This document shows positions 36,110 through 44,820 of a stretch of DNA of 64,000 bases, in pieces. This DNA is from Paraburkholderia sp. SOS3 (GTDB taxonomy: Bacteria; Pseudomonadota; Gammaproteobacteria; Burkholderiales; Burkholderiaceae). The translations under genes and the position numbers were made by a program. The notes under the pieces were generated by a model that had not been told where the DNA came from, did no database searches, and saw only the letters and a program-made list of their open reading frames with translations. Where the stretch lies: the NCBI RefSeq assembly GCF_001922345.1, contig NZ_CP018811.1, forward strand, positions 1,178,001 to 1,242,000. Direction: 5' to 3'. Numbering within the stretch: position 1 is the stretch's first letter; each line of letters starts with the position of its first letter.

Positions 36110-36439
36110 ATGGCAACGTTGGACTCGAAGCAGGCGGTGGAAGCGCTGGCTGCCTTGGCGCACGACACTCGACTCGCGATTTTCCGCCTGTTGGTCACGG
36201 CCGGTCGAACCGGCATGAGCCCTGGTGCGATGGCCGAGAAGCTCGGGTTGCCGGGGCCGACCCTGTCCTTCCATCTGAAAGAGCTCTCGCATGCAGGGCT
36301 CATCGAAGGGAAGAACCAGGGCCGTTTTATTTTCTACTGTGCCTGCTACGAGCATATGCAGACGTTGATGGATTTTCTGATGGAGAACTGCTGCGCGGCT
36401 GAACAATGCGGCTGCGAGCCTGACCAGACGGAGGCCTGA
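36110..36439 (+). CDS. arsR: ArsR-family arsenic-responsive repressor (first copy)
   Basis: A 109-residue winged-helix repressor. LAALAHDTRLAIFRLLVTAGRTGMSPGAMAEKLGLPGPTLSFHLKELSHAGLIEG is the ArsR DNA-binding core. There is no Cys in the recognition helix; instead Cys94, Cys95, Cys100 and Cys102 cluster at the C-terminus (ENCCAAEQCGC). A C-terminal Cys-Cys plus Cys site is the arsenite-sensing type known from Acidithiobacillus ferrooxidans ArsR. It is co-transcribed with arsH and convergent with the second arsR copy. Confidence 0.92.
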   Translation: MATLDSKQAVEALAALAHDTRLAIFRLLVTAGRTGMSPGAMAEKLGLPGPTLSFHLKELSHAGLIEGKNQGRFIFYCACYEHMQTLMDFLMENCCAAEQCGCEPDQTEA

Positions 36440-36489
36440 AATGAAGCGCTTTCACGTGCTGTCGTCCCGAAGCTCGACGGGAATGGTGC

Positions 36490-36816
36490 CTAGCACTTGA
36501 CCTTCTTGCGCGGCTTGCAGTTGGCTGAGTCCACACCCTGACAGCAGTTCTCGGTGAGAAAGTCCACGAGCCCGTTCATCTGGTCTATCTCGGGAGCGTA
36601 GTAAATGAATCGCCCTTCCTGGCGCGACGATACGAGTCCCGCGTGTGTGAGTTCCTTGAGGTGGAACGACAGCGTGGCACTCGCGAGGTCCAGATGCTCC
36701 TGGATGACTCCAACGCTGAGGCCATCGGGGCCGGCAGATACCAGGAGCCGGAAAATGCTGAGCCTCGTCGGCTGGGCCAACGCTGCCAGAGCCTTGATTG
36801 CGTCTTTTTCCTTCAT
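36490..36816 (-). CDS. arsR: ArsR-family arsenic-responsive repressor (second copy)
   Basis: A 108-residue paralogue of the preceding repressor (IKALAALAQPTRLSIFRLLVSAGPDGLSVGVIQEHLDLASATLSFHLKELTHAGLV). Sensor Cys are again C-terminal: Cys91, Cys92, Cys100 and Cys108 (ENCCQGVDSANC, then KVKC). The ATG at 36816 gives MKEKDAIKALAALAQ. It is divergent from arsC-ACR3 with an 86-bp control region holding the palindrome ATCGATCGAT at 36857-36866, and tail-to-tail with the first copy, so each repressor probably serves its own operon. Confidence 0.92.
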   Translation of the reverse strand: MKEKDAIKALAALAQPTRLSIFRLLVSAGPDGLSVGVIQEHLDLASATLSFHLKELTHAGLVSSRQEGRFIYYAPEIDQMNGLVDFLTENCCQGVDSANCKPRKKVKC

Positions 36817-36902
36817 GGTGCCTGAGCGGTCGGGATAGACCGATGATTCTAATCCCATCGATCGATTCACTACTTTCACAGGCTTTGAGCCGGGAGAACC
36901 TC

Positions 36903-37418
36903 GTGTCCGAACACCGCAAGTACAACGTTCTGTTCCTCTGTACGCACAACTCCGCGCGCTCGATTCTCGCGGAAGCGGCCCTGAACCAGCTCGCGGGCGA
37001 TCGTTTCGTCGGGTACAGCGCCGGTAGTCATCCGGGGACTGCTCCCAATCCGTTTGCACTGGACCTCCTTCGCACGCAGGGCATTCCGACAGAGGGACTC
37101 GGCAGCAAGAGCTGGGATGTATTCGCGCAGGACGGTGCGCCGAAAATGGATTTCATCTTCACCGTCTGCGACGACGCCGCGGGCGAAGTCTGTCCGATCT
37201 GGCCAGGTCATCCGGCGAAGGCGCACTGGGGTGTGGCCGACCCTTCGAAGGCAGAGGGCTCCGACGACGACAAACGCAGAGCGTTCCTGCAGGCATTCGT
37301 CCAGATGAAAAAGCGCATCGAGCTCTTCACGAATCTGCCGTTCGGCAAGCTCGACCGCATTGCCATTCAGCAGGAGATGCAGAGCATCGGCACGACGTTG
37401 CGCGCAAAGGGAGAGTGA
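36903..37418 (+). CDS. arsC: Arsenate reductase, low-molecular-weight phosphatase type
   Basis: A 171-residue cytoplasmic enzyme reducing arsenate to arsenite. The P-loop CTHNSARS puts catalytic Cys13 and Arg19 in a C-x5-R motif; Cys89 and Cys97 in FTVCDDAAGEVCPIW are the relay thiols used with thioredoxin or glutaredoxin. A DP pair (VADPSKAEG) gives the general acid. It starts at GTG 36903, with GGGAGA just upstream; ATG codons further up have no good site and would add unrelated residues. The ACR3 gene follows after 2 bp. Confidence 0.92.
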   Translation: MSEHRKYNVLFLCTHNSARSILAEAALNQLAGDRFVGYSAGSHPGTAPNPFALDLLRTQGIPTEGLGSKSWDVFAQDGAPKMDFIFTVCDDAAGEVCPIWPGHPAKAHWGVADPSKAEGSDDDKRRAFLQAFVQMKKRIELFTNLPFGKLDRIAIQQEMQSIGTTLRAKGE

Positions 37419-37420
37419 GG

Positions 37421-38494
37421 ATGGCAGGCAGTCAGACCGCGGCAAAGGCCACCCCAAAAGTGGCTGGCGGTATCGGCTTCTTCGAGCGGTATCTGTCGGT
37501 GTGGGTCGCGTTATGCATTGTCGCTGGCATTGTGCTGGGCAAGCTTCTGCCCGGCACGGTTCACGTGGTGTCCAGCCTCGAAATCGCACACGTCAATATC
37601 CCGGTCGGCATTCTGATCTGGGTGATGATTATTCCGATGCTGCTGCGTATCGATTTTGCCTCGCCAGGCAAGGTGCGCAGCCAGATGAAGGGCATTGGCG
37701 TGACGCTCGTCGTCAATTGGGCGGTCAAGCCGTTCACCATGGCGTTTCTCGCGTGGGTCTTCGTGCGGCATGCGTTCGCGTCGATGCTGCCTGCGGACCA
37801 GCTCGACAGCTACGTCGCCGGACTGATTCTGCTCGCGGCGGCGCCATGTACGGCGATGGTTTTCGTCTGGAGTCAGTTGACGAAAGGGGACCCGTATTTC
37901 ACGCTTTCGCAGGTCGCACTGAACGACCTGATCATGGTCTTCGCGTTCGCCCCTGTCGTGGGCCTGCTGCTCGGCATCTCGAACATAACCGTGCCGTGGG
38001 ACACGCTGCTGACGTCTGTCGTACTTTATATCGTTGTTCCCGTCGTCATTGCGCAAGTGCTGCGCAAAATCCTTCTTGACAAAGGCGAGCCGTATTTCCA
38101 GCGCGCGCTGGCGCGGATTGGTCCGTTCTCCATTTCTGCGCTGCTGCTCACGCTGATTCTGCTGTTCGCCTTTCAGGGCGAGCAGATCATCGCGCAGCCG
38201 GTGGTCATTGTGCTGCTCGCCGTGCCTATCCTGATTCAGGTCGTGATCAATGCGTCGCTCGCGTACCTGGCAAACCGCCGGCTAGGCGTTGCACACGACG
38301 TCGCCGCGCCGTCGTGCCTGATTGGTGCGTCCAACTTCTTCGAGCTGGCGGTGGCGACGGCAATCAGCCTGTTCGGGCTCAAATCCGGCGCGGCACTTGC
38401 AACCGTTGTTGGCGTCCTCATCGAGGTGCCCGTCATGCTTGCGGTCGTTAAGGTGGTCAATGCGTCCCGGCAGTGGTATCAACGCGCGTCGTGA
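37421..38494 (+). CDS. acr3: ACR3-family arsenite efflux permease
   Basis: A 357-residue inner-membrane carrier with ten predicted helices that expels arsenite made by ArsC. The essential Cys143 lies in LLAAAPCTAMVFVWS, and the Glu in ASNFFELAVATAIS is the second essential residue region. IPVGILIWVMIIPMLLRIDF is the typical early segment. ATG 37421 follows GAGAGTGAGG; a GTG six bases upstream is an alternative. Co-transcribed with arsC and controlled by the divergent second ArsR. Confidence 0.93.
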   Translation: MAGSQTAAKATPKVAGGIGFFERYLSVWVALCIVAGIVLGKLLPGTVHVVSSLEIAHVNIPVGILIWVMIIPMLLRIDFASPGKVRSQMKGIGVTLVVNWAVKPFTMAFLAWVFVRHAFASMLPADQLDSYVAGLILLAAAPCTAMVFVWSQLTKGDPYFTLSQVALNDLIMVFAFAPVVGLLLGISNITVPWDTLLTSVVLYIVVPVVIAQVLRKILLDKGEPYFQRALARIGPFSISALLLTLILLFAFQGEQIIAQPVVIVLLAVPILIQVVINASLAYLANRRLGVAHDVAAPSCLIGASNFFELAVATAISLFGLKSGAALATVVGVLIEVPVMLAVVKVVNASRQWYQRAS

Positions 38495-38537
38495 CTTCCG
38501 GGCGCCCGAATCGTACATTCGGTGCCGCAGACCGAGA

Positions 38538-38978
38538 TCACGCGCGTTGCAGGGTCGACCTTGCCCGTTCGACGACTTCGAACGCGACCATGCCCGCGAC
38601 CATCGCCGCGACGAAGCCGAAAGCCTTCGGATAACCCGCGCCGAGCGCAACCAGCGCAGGACCCGGACAGAACCCGGCCAGTCCCCAGCCGACGCCAAAT
38701 GCGGCGCTACCGAGCACCAGTCTCGGCGTAATGGCCGTGCTGGCCGGAAGCTGGACAGCCAATCCGAGATACGAGCGGTCGCGGCGCTTCGCCACGGAAA
38801 ACGCGAGCGATCCGATGGTGATGGCGCCAATCATGACCAGCGCCAGCGAGGGATCCCACTGACCGGCGACGTCGAGGAAGCCCAGCACCTTGGCCGGGTT
38901 CGCCATGCCCGACACCATGAGACCCAGGCCGAACAGCAAGCCTGCGAAGAGTGCCGTAACGGGTGCAAGTATCGCCAT
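38538..38978 (-). CDS. YeeE/YedE-family transporter half (C-terminal type)
   Basis: A 146-residue membrane protein with four helices: [35 protein letters not shown] and [23 protein letters not shown], the latter with the conserved Cys-Pro-Gly-Pro. Two such small proteins usually work as a pair that imports thiosulfate or another sulfur compound. It begins one base after the stop of the partner gene and belongs to the BigR-controlled operon. Confidence 0.9.
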   Translation of the reverse strand: MAILAPVTALFAGLLFGLGLMVSGMANPAKVLGFLDVAGQWDPSLALVMIGAITIGSLAFSVAKRRDRSYLGLAVQLPASTAITPRLVLGSAAFGVGWGLAGFCPGPALVALGAGYPKAFGFVAAMVAGMVAFEVVERARSTLQRA

Positions 38979-38979
38979 G

Positions 38980-39414
38980 TCAGCCTCCGATCAGGTGTCG
39001 TTGCACGAAAACAGTGAGGAATCCTGCGGCCATGAAGGTTGCGGTGGCAACGAGTGAACGGATCGAGCCGCGCGAGAGGCCGCACACGCCGTGGCCGCTC
39101 GTGCAGCCGCTGGCATAGCGGGTACCGACGCCCACGAGGAAACCGGCAACGACGATGTCACCCCAGGTGGACTGGATATCCAGATGCGCCGGCTTGCCCA
39201 GCAGCCCCGCTGCGATCGCGGAGCCGACCAGACCCGCGAGGAAGGCAAGCCGCCAGACCACGTCGTTGCGCGGCCAGCTCAGGAGCCCGCCGACGATGCC
39301 GCTGATGCCGGCAATGCGGCCGTTGAACAGCACCAGCACGGCGGCCGCAAGTCCGATCACAAGCCCGCCTGCCAGCGAGAGGCCGGGAGTGAAATGAGCG
39401 AAGTCGATCAGCAT
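38980..39414 (-). CDS. YeeE/YedE-family transporter half (N-terminal type)
   Basis: A 144-residue membrane protein with four helices and the signature [34 protein letters not shown], whose Cys-x-x-Gly-His-x-x-Cys-Gly is the YeeE/YedE sulfur-handling motif. The ATG at 39414 starts [17 protein letters not shown]; the frame remains open further upstream but overlaps the repressor gene. It lies 11 bp after the repressor stop. Together with the next gene it probably moves thiosulfate or persulfide-related sulfur. Confidence 0.9.
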   Translation of the reverse strand: MLIDFAHFTPGLSLAGGLVIGLAAAVLVLFNGRIAGISGIVGGLLSWPRNDVVWRLAFLAGLVGSAIAAGLLGKPAHLDIQSTWGDIVVAGFLVGVGTRYASGCTSGHGVCGLSRGSIRSLVATATFMAAGFLTVFVQRHLIGG

Positions 39415-39425
39415 GACGGATCCCC

Positions 39426-39746
39426 TTAACGCGTAGCGCAGAACTGCTCGTAAAGCACGGCCATGACGGCAAGCGCCTGCGGACTTGCCACCGAATAAAA
39501 GATGTTCTTCCCCTCGCGACGCGTCGCCACCAGGCCGTTTTCCCGCAGCACGCCGAGCTGCTGAGAAAGCGTGGGCTGATGGATGCCGAGCAGTTCCTCG
39601 AGCTGGCCGACCGACAGCTCCTCCTGAGAAAGCTGGCACATCAGCAGCAGGCGGTCCGGGTTTGCCAGCACCTTCAGCAGCGCACACGCATTCGCCGCGG
39701 CTGTCTGCATCATGTCGAGGTCGATAGTCGGGCCGGTGGATTTCAT
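39426..39746 (-). CDS. bigR: BigR/SqrR-type persulfide-sensing ArsR-family repressor
   Basis: A 106-residue ArsR-fold repressor. The winged helix reads LLKVLANPDRLLLMCQLSQEELSVGQLEELLGIHQPTLSQQLGVLRENGLVATRREGKNIFYSV. Cys37 (LMCQL) and Cys103 (EQFC) have the position and 66-residue spacing of the two Cys that form the sensing tetrasulfide or disulfide in BigR and SqrR. It heads the leftward operon with the two YeeE/YedE genes and is divergent from the ETHE1-like gene. A perfect dyad lies 16 bp before its start. Confidence 0.9.
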   Translation of the reverse strand: MKSTGPTIDLDMMQTAAANACALLKVLANPDRLLLMCQLSQEELSVGQLEELLGIHQPTLSQQLGVLRENGLVATRREGKNIFYSVASPQALAVMAVLYEQFCATR

Positions 39747-39761
39747 AGCTCGCTTGCAATG

Positions 39762-39788
39762 TATTTTTCTATAGTATATTGAAAAATA
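39762..39788. promoter_or_regulatory. BigR operator candidate
   Basis: TATTTTTC (39762-39769) and GAAAAATA (39781-39788) are perfect 8-bp arms; the spacer contains the smaller palindrome TATAGTATA. TATAAT at 39787-39792 overlaps the right arm and would serve as the -10 of the ETHE1-like gene, so binding here could block both divergent promoters. Confidence 0.65.
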
Positions 39789-39829
39789 TAATATCTGTGA
39801 ATAGAATTTGATCGACCAAAGGAGGCAGC

Positions 39830-40690
39830 ATGAACCCGACCATTCACCCGTTCTTCGATCCCGTCACCGGCACGGTGACCTACGTTGTCTATCAGGATGG
39901 GCGTCCCGAATGCGCAATCATCGATTCGGTGCTGGACTACGACCCGAAGTCGGGCCGCACGTCGAAGGCGAGTGCGGACAAGGTCATCGCCTTCGTGCGA
40001 AAGCACGCGCTGCGCGTCGACTGGATTCTGGAAACGCACGCGCATGCCGATCATCTCTCTGCGGCCGCGTACCTGAAGCGCGAGCTGGGCGGGCGCATCG
40101 CGATCGGCGAAAACATTCGCCGCGTGCAGCGTGTGTTCGGAAAGCTGTTCAACCTCGAACCGGAGTTCCATCCCGATGGCTCGCAGTTCGACCACCTGTT
40201 CGAAGATGGCGAGACATTCGCTATCGGCGGGCTGACCGGAAAGGCGCTGCATGTGCCGGGGCACACGCCGGCCGACATGGCTTATCAGATTGGGGATGCC
40301 GTTTTTGTCGGCGATACGCTTTTCATGCCGGACGTCGGCACGGCGCGTTGCGACTTTCCCGGAGGCGATGCGCACGAACTGTATCGCTCGATTCGCAAGC
40401 TGCTCGATATGCGGCCCGATACACGGCTCTTCATGTGCCACGACTATCCACCGGACGGCCGCGGGCCCGCATGGGAGACGACGGTGCGGGCCCAGCGCGA
40501 AGGCAACGTTCACGTCCACGACGGAGTCGGCGAAGCCCAGTTCGTGGCTATGAGGCAGGCCCGCGATGCAACGCTCGCCATGCCGACGCTGATCCTTCCG
40601 TCGGTCCAGGTCAACGTGCGCGCCGGCGAGCTTCCGCCCGCGGAACCCAACGGCGTGCAATATCTGAAGATTCCGCTCAATGCGATATGA
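39830..40690 (+). CDS. blh: ETHE1/Blh-like persulfide dioxygenase (metallo-beta-lactamase fold)
   Basis: A 286-residue non-haem iron hydrolase-fold enzyme. HAHADH at residues 70-75, HVPGHTPADM and FVGDTLFMPDVGTARCDFPGG with CHDYPP are the metal-site motifs of the ETHE1/Blh group, which oxidises glutathione persulfide to sulfite. AAAGGAGGCAGC before ATG 39830 is a very strong ribosome site. It is divergent from bigR and the YeeE/YedE pair, as in known bigR clusters of plant-associated bacteria, so its job is sulfide and persulfide detoxification. Confidence 0.92.
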   Translation: MNPTIHPFFDPVTGTVTYVVYQDGRPECAIIDSVLDYDPKSGRTSKASADKVIAFVRKHALRVDWILETHAHADHLSAAAYLKRELGGRIAIGENIRRVQRVFGKLFNLEPEFHPDGSQFDHLFEDGETFAIGGLTGKALHVPGHTPADMAYQIGDAVFVGDTLFMPDVGTARCDFPGGDAHELYRSIRKLLDMRPDTRLFMCHDYPPDGRGPAWETTVRAQREGNVHVHDGVGEAQFVAMRQARDATLAMPTLILPSVQVNVRAGELPPAEPNGVQYLKIPLNAI

Positions 40691-40808
40691 CGAGCGGCAT
40701 TGCCGGATTTGCTCCGGTATCCTCACGTTCCACGTCGACGCGCTCGCCGGGTTGCGATGCGAGCTCGAACGCCGCTGCCGATGAACGCACCGATGAACGC
40801 GCCCACAA

Positions 40809-40844
40809 GCGCGCCCAGGGGCGCGCCCAGGGGCGCGCCTAGGA
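40809..40844. repeat. 12-bp GC-rich tandem repeat over the activator stop codon
   Basis: GCGCGCCCAGGG occurs at 40809-40820 and 40821-40832, and as GCGCGCCTAGGA at 40833-40844. The stop codon of the leftward sigma-54 activator (complement of 40839-40841) lies in the third copy. The preceding bases also repeat CGATGAACGC. Confidence 0.85.
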
Positions 40845-42491
40845 GCCGCGTCGCAGCTTGCGCACGACGCTCGATTGTCCGAGGCCCAGCAAACGTGCCG
40901 CCTCGCGCGTATTGCCGGCCTTGCGCATCGCGTCTTCGATAAGGCGTCGCTCGAAGCGTTCGACACGCTGCCGGAACGAGTTTGGTTTCGCTTCCAGCAC
41001 TTCGGCCGGTAACACGCCGTCGAGAAAGTCGGTGTCGATCACATCGCTTTCGCACGTTACGACCAGACGCTCGATCACATTGCGCAACTCGCGCACATTG
41101 CCTGGCCAATCGTGCGACAACAGCAACGCCATCGCCTGCTCGGAGACGGTGCGCCGGCAGCCGTAGCGTTCGTTGAATTCAGCCATGAAATGCAGCACGA
41201 GCGGTGCGATATCGTCCTTGCGATCGACAAGCGGCGGAACCGTAATGGGCACGACGTTGAGCCGGTAGAACAGGTCGTCGCGGAACGTGCGCGCTTCGAC
41301 CATCTGCTTGAGGTCGCGATTGGTCGCCGCGATCACGCGGACGTCGACGGGAATCGTTCGCGTCCCCCCCAATCTGACGATGGTGCGGTCTTGCAGCACC
41401 TGCAGCAGCTTCACTTGCAGGTTGAGCGGCATGTCGCCGATTTCATCGAGAAAAAGCGTGCCGCGATCGGCGAGTTCGATCAGGCCGCTCTTGCCGCCGC
41501 GCTGCGCGCCCGTGAACGCACCGGCCTCGTAGCCGAATAGCTCCGACTCGAGCAGATCGTGTGGCAGCGCGCCGCAATTGATCTTGATGAAGGGTCCGGC
41601 CGCGCGCTGGCTGCGCCGGTGTATCAGATTCGTTATCACATCCTTGCCGACACCCGATTGTCCGGTGATCAGCACGGTCGCATCGACATTCGCCACGCGC
41701 GCCGCGAGCTCGGCGACGCGCTTCATGGGCTCGCTGCTCAGCACGGCGTCGGGCACCTGCAGGTTCTGCAGCCGCAGTGCCTCGTTTTCCTCGTCGGCCC
41801 GGCGCAGCTTCTCGCGCGTTTGCGCGAGCGCATCCTGCAGCTGCAATAGTTCGGTCGTGTCCCGCGAATTGATGATGACCTTGCGCACCTTGCCCGCGGC
41901 GTCGACAAGCGGAATGCCCGTCACCAGTATCGTCTTGCCGGTACGCGTGTGCTGCGTCGTCGAAATGCGCTGACCCGTGCGGGCGACCTGCGCGGCGACC
42001 ACGGGCCGGATCCAGCCCGCTTTCTCGAATTCCGACACGTGGCGGCCGATCATCTCCGCGGCCGTGAGGTCGTAATTGCGTTCGCAGCCTTCATTGACCA
42101 TCAGCGTATACCCGGCGCCGTCGGCGACGAAGATACCGTCGAACGAATGGCGGAAAATTTCTTCGAAATCGAGCGCGGACTGCTGCAGCCGGTCGATGCC
42201 CGGAAACACGCCTGTCTCGTTGCCAAGCGGCACCAGCATCATGACGAGGTCTGCACCGGTGCGCCAGGTGCCGAGCGCGTAGCTTTGGCCGGCGACGCTC
42301 AGCGTTTCCGCATCGCGCGGCACGTTAGGCTCGCGCGCGGCATCTTCGACAGACCTGCGCAACGTGCCGTGCGCATCGGCTTCCCAGATTCGCCGGGCGA
42401 CTGCGTTCATCCATCGCGTTTCGCCGTTTGTGCACCACACCAAACCAACCGGATGGGCTTCAAGCACGGTCCTCAATACGTCGTCCGTCAT
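40839..42491 (-). CDS. Sigma-54-dependent PAS-domain transcriptional activator
   Basis: A 550-residue enhancer-binding protein. Two PAS-like segments occupy about residues 1-95 and 107-215 ([27 protein letters not shown]). The AAA+ domain has Walker A GQSGVGKD at 277-284, the sigma-54 contact loop GAFTGA at 324-329, Walker [13 protein letters not shown] and the [10 protein letters not shown] sensor II. A Fis-type helix-turn-helix ends the protein ([29 protein letters not shown]). GAGGAGG precedes the ATG at 42491. It is divergent from a transporter-dehalogenase operon that has a matching -24/-12 promoter, much as DehR-type activators control haloacid dehalogenases. Confidence 0.93.
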   Translation of the reverse strand: MTDDVLRTVLEAHPVGLVWCTNGETRWMNAVARRIWEADAHGTLRRSVEDAAREPNVPRDAETLSVAGQSYALGTWRTGADLVMMLVPLGNETGVFPGIDRLQQSALDFEEIFRHSFDGIFVADGAGYTLMVNEGCERNYDLTAAEMIGRHVSEFEKAGWIRPVVAAQVARTGQRISTTQHTRTGKTILVTGIPLVDAAGKVRKVIINSRDTTELLQLQDALAQTREKLRRADEENEALRLQNLQVPDAVLSSEPMKRVAELAARVANVDATVLITGQSGVGKDVITNLIHRRSQRAAGPFIKINCGALPHDLLESELFGYEAGAFTGAQRGGKSGLIELADRGTLFLDEIGDMPLNLQVKLLQVLQDRTIVRLGGTRTIPVDVRVIAATNRDLKQMVEARTFRDDLFYRLNVVPITVPPLVDRKDDIAPLVLHFMAEFNERYGCRRTVSEQAMALLLSHDWPGNVRELRNVIERLVVTCESDVIDTDFLDGVLPAEVLEAKPNSFRQRVERFERRLIEDAMRKAGNTREAARLLGLGQSSVVRKLRRGS

Positions 42492-42576
42492 GTCCACTGC
42501 CTCCTCGCTGCCAACGAGCATACACCGCCGATGGTTGAACACGCGGCGAGAATCGCGGGCGGCCGGCGTTGATCCA

Positions 42577-42633
42577 GAAACGGTTCAACACGATCCGCAT
42601 GCGGTTCGCGAGGCGCGCCGCAGGCGCCGTTTC
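42577..42633. promoter_or_regulatory. Candidate upstream activator site
   Basis: GAAACGG (42577-42583) and CCGTTTC (42627-42633) are perfect inverted 7-mers 43 bp apart, upstream of the sigma-54 promoter at the distance usual for enhancer-binding proteins. Confidence 0.35.
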
Positions 42634-42740
42634 ACGTCCGCTAGCGTCCCGTCATGCAGGCCTGCGCATCGCAGCCGCATCGCCGGGAGGCGGGCCTGCT
42701 TCTGCTTGCCGCCGTTTTCCCGCGCTCGCGCGCGGACCGC

Positions 42741-42756
42741 TGGCCCGGACCTTGCC
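42741..42756 (+). promoter_or_regulatory. Sigma-54 (-24/-12) promoter
   Basis: TGGCCCGGACCTTGCC matches the TGGCAC-N5-TTGC pattern: the GG of -24 and the GC of -12 are exactly 12 bases apart and only the A of TGGCA differs. Transcription would begin near 42767, 70 bp before the DUF485 start codon. Confidence 0.7.
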
Positions 42757-42836
42757 TTTATGGCCGCGATGCCGGCGCGCAAGTGCGATGGCGTTCTGCG
42801 AGACCGGCTCGTCCACGAAAAAACATGGAGACAGAG

Positions 42837-43205
42837 ATGACCGAACTATCACGGCCGATGCTGCTCGACAGCACGGCGCCGCCGAGGGTGGTCGATGCAC
42901 CTGAAGCGCGTACGGTATTGCACTCGAATGCATTCCGCCTGTTGATGTCCGTCAAGCGTCGGACGGTCGTGCCTTTGCTGGGCGCGAGCCTCGCCTTCAC
43001 ATTTGGTGTCGCGCTGCTGTCCGGCTTTGCACCCGCGTTGCTGTCGACGAGGATAAGCGGATCGTTCACGCTCGGTTATCTGCTGGTTCTCGCGATTTAT
43101 CTGACGTGTTGGGTCGTATCGGTGGCCTATGTGAGCATCGCGAACCGTGCCTTCGATGCGCGGGCGGTGGACGTCGCAAACGACATACGCGGAGACAGAT
43201 CATGA
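42837..43205 (+). CDS. DUF485-family small membrane protein, symporter partner
   Basis: A 122-residue protein with two membrane helices (PLLGASLAFTFGVALLSGFAPALL and FTLGYLLVLAIYLTCWVVSVAYVSIANRAFD), the DUF485 pattern seen directly before acetate/ActP-like symporter genes. ATG 42837 has GGAGACAGAG upstream; ATG 42825 is an alternative. It ends in an ATGA overlap with the symporter gene. The partner role is known only by association; the mechanism is unclear. Confidence 0.85.
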   Translation: MTELSRPMLLDSTAPPRVVDAPEARTVLHSNAFRLLMSVKRRTVVPLLGASLAFTFGVALLSGFAPALLSTRISGSFTLGYLLVLAIYLTCWVVSVAYVSIANRAFDARAVDVANDIRGDRS

Positions 43206-44761
43206 GGCTCCTGACGCTCGCCATCTTTCTCGCGATTCTCGCCGTCACGCTGCTGATTACGTATTGGGCCGCGCGCAAGACGCGTACTACTTCCGAATTC
43301 TACGCGGCAGGCGGCAGCCTCAGCGCGCGCGCCAATGGCTTCGCGCTTGCGGGAGACTGGATGAGCGCGGCCGCGTTTCTCGGCTTTTCCGGCCTCGTAT
43401 CGTTGTATGGCATGGACGGATCGCTGTATGCGGTTGCCGCGCTCGCCGCGTTTCTCGTGGTTCTGATGGTCGTGGCCGAACCGGTGCGCAACACCGGGCG
43501 CTTCACGTTCGGCGACGTCATTGCCGAGCGCATGAAGCGTCCGAGCGCGCGGCTTGCGGCGATCATCGGCACGATCGTGGTCAACATCGCTTATATGGTG
43601 CCGCAGATGTCGGGCGCGGGCGCGCTGATCAAGCTGATGCTCGGTGTGCCGTACGACGTTGCGGTGACGCTGGTCGGCATTGGCATGATCGTCTATGTGC
43701 TGTTCGGCGGCATGATCGCGACCACGTGGGTGCAGATCGTCAAGGCGGTGCTGCTGCTCGCGGCCGCGGTGGTGCTCGTCCTGCTGCTGCTTGCCGCCGT
43801 GCACTTCGATCCGCTCGCGCTGTTTGCTGCCGTCGAAAAGACCTACGGTGCGAAGATGCTCGCCCCGGGCGGCTACTTCAAGCATCCGCTCGATACGCTG
43901 TCGCTGTTCATGTCGTTTATCTTCGGCGTAGCGGGTCTGCCGCACATCATGACGCGCTTCTACACGGTGCCCGATGCGAAGACCGCGCGAAACTCGGTGC
44001 TGTGGCTCATGTTTCTCGCCGGCAGCTTCTTCATGGTGACGACATTGATCGGCTTCGCGTCGGCCATTTTCGTCGGGCAGGACGTGATCCGCGCCGCTGA
44101 CAAGGGCGGCAACCTCGCGCTGCCGTTGCTTGCCCAGTATCTCGGCGGCGGCCCGGGGTCGCTTGCGGGACAGATTTTCCTCGCGTGCGTCTGCGCGATT
44201 GCGTTTGCCGCCATTCTCGCGGTGGTCGCGGGGCTCACGCTCGCTTCATCGGGCGCGATCGCTCACGACCTGTACGTGAATGTGATCCGGCGTGGCGCGG
44301 TCAGCGAAGCCGAGCAGGTACGCGTCGCACGCATCGCGACGCTGGCGGTCGGCGTGATCGCAGTCGCGCTCGGATTGCTCGCGCAAGGCATCAACGTCGG
44401 CGTGCTCGTGATTCTTGCGATCTCGGTGGCGGCATCGGCCAACTTTCCCATCATCGTGCTGTCGATTTTCTGGCGCCGCTTCAACTCCGCCGGCGTGATT
44501 GGCGGCATGGCGGCGGGGCTCATCTCGTCGGTGACGCTTGCCTTCGTCGGCCCGGCGTTCATGGGCTCGCACGCACTTTTCCCGATTGTGAATCCGGCCG
44601 TGGCCAGCATGCCGATCGGGTTCTTCGGCGCGTGGCTATGCACGATGCTCTCGCGCCGGTCTCCGACACACGATGACGACTTCGATGCATTTTTTGTCAG
44701 GGCTCAAACCGGTCTGGTTCGCGAGCGCGTGCAGCCGCCGACATTGCGCGACCACGCGTGA
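43202..44761 (+). CDS. Solute:sodium symporter, ActP-like monocarboxylate transporter
   Basis: A 519-residue transporter of the SSS family with about thirteen helices. TTSEFYAAGGSLSARANGFALAGDWMSAAAFLGFSGLVSLYGMDG and LPHIMTRFYTVPDAKTARNSV are ActP/acetate-permease hallmarks. It is coupled by ATGA overlap to the DUF485 gene and followed 59 bp later by a haloacid dehalogenase. It probably imports a short carboxylate such as a halogenated acetate or propionate (inferred from position). Confidence 0.9.
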   Translation: MRLLTLAIFLAILAVTLLITYWAARKTRTTSEFYAAGGSLSARANGFALAGDWMSAAAFLGFSGLVSLYGMDGSLYAVAALAAFLVVLMVVAEPVRNTGRFTFGDVIAERMKRPSARLAAIIGTIVVNIAYMVPQMSGAGALIKLMLGVPYDVAVTLVGIGMIVYVLFGGMIATTWVQIVKAVLLLAAAVVLVLLLLAAVHFDPLALFAAVEKTYGAKMLAPGGYFKHPLDTLSLFMSFIFGVAGLPHIMTRFYTVPDAKTARNSVLWLMFLAGSFFMVTTLIGFASAIFVGQDVIRAADKGGNLALPLLAQYLGGGPGSLAGQIFLACVCAIAFAAILAVVAGLTLASSGAIAHDLYVNVIRRGAVSEAEQVRVARIATLAVGVIAVALGLLAQGINVGVLVILAISVAASANFPIIVLSIFWRRFNSAGVIGGMAAGLISSVTLAFVGPAFMGSHALFPIVNPAVASMPIGFFGAWLCTMLSRRSPTHDDDFDAFFVRAQTGLVRERVQPPTLRDHA

Positions 44762-44820
44762 ACGCCAGGCTGCCTATTTTTACGTCCGTTGTTCAACTCA
44801 ACGAAAGGAAGGACACGCAA

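Larger units (their letters stand above)
42492..42836. other. Divergent control region of the haloacid operon
   Basis: No gene is convincing in these 345 bp. It carries the sigma-54 promoter at 42741-42756 and, 108-164 bp upstream of it, an inverted repeat suited to an enhancer site. Confidence 0.6.

Noticed and set aside
36490-37059. A 189-residue version of the second ArsR protein
   Set aside because: The first 81 residues overlap the divergent arsC gene and its promoter and do not resemble ArsR; the ATG at 36816 gives the normal family length.
38980-39759. A longer version of the first YeeE/YedE protein fused to 115 upstream residues
   Set aside because: The extra part lies antisense-free but out of frame over the repressor gene, is Gly/Ala/Arg-rich and unlike any YeeE protein. 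The family start is [11 protein letters not shown] at 39414.
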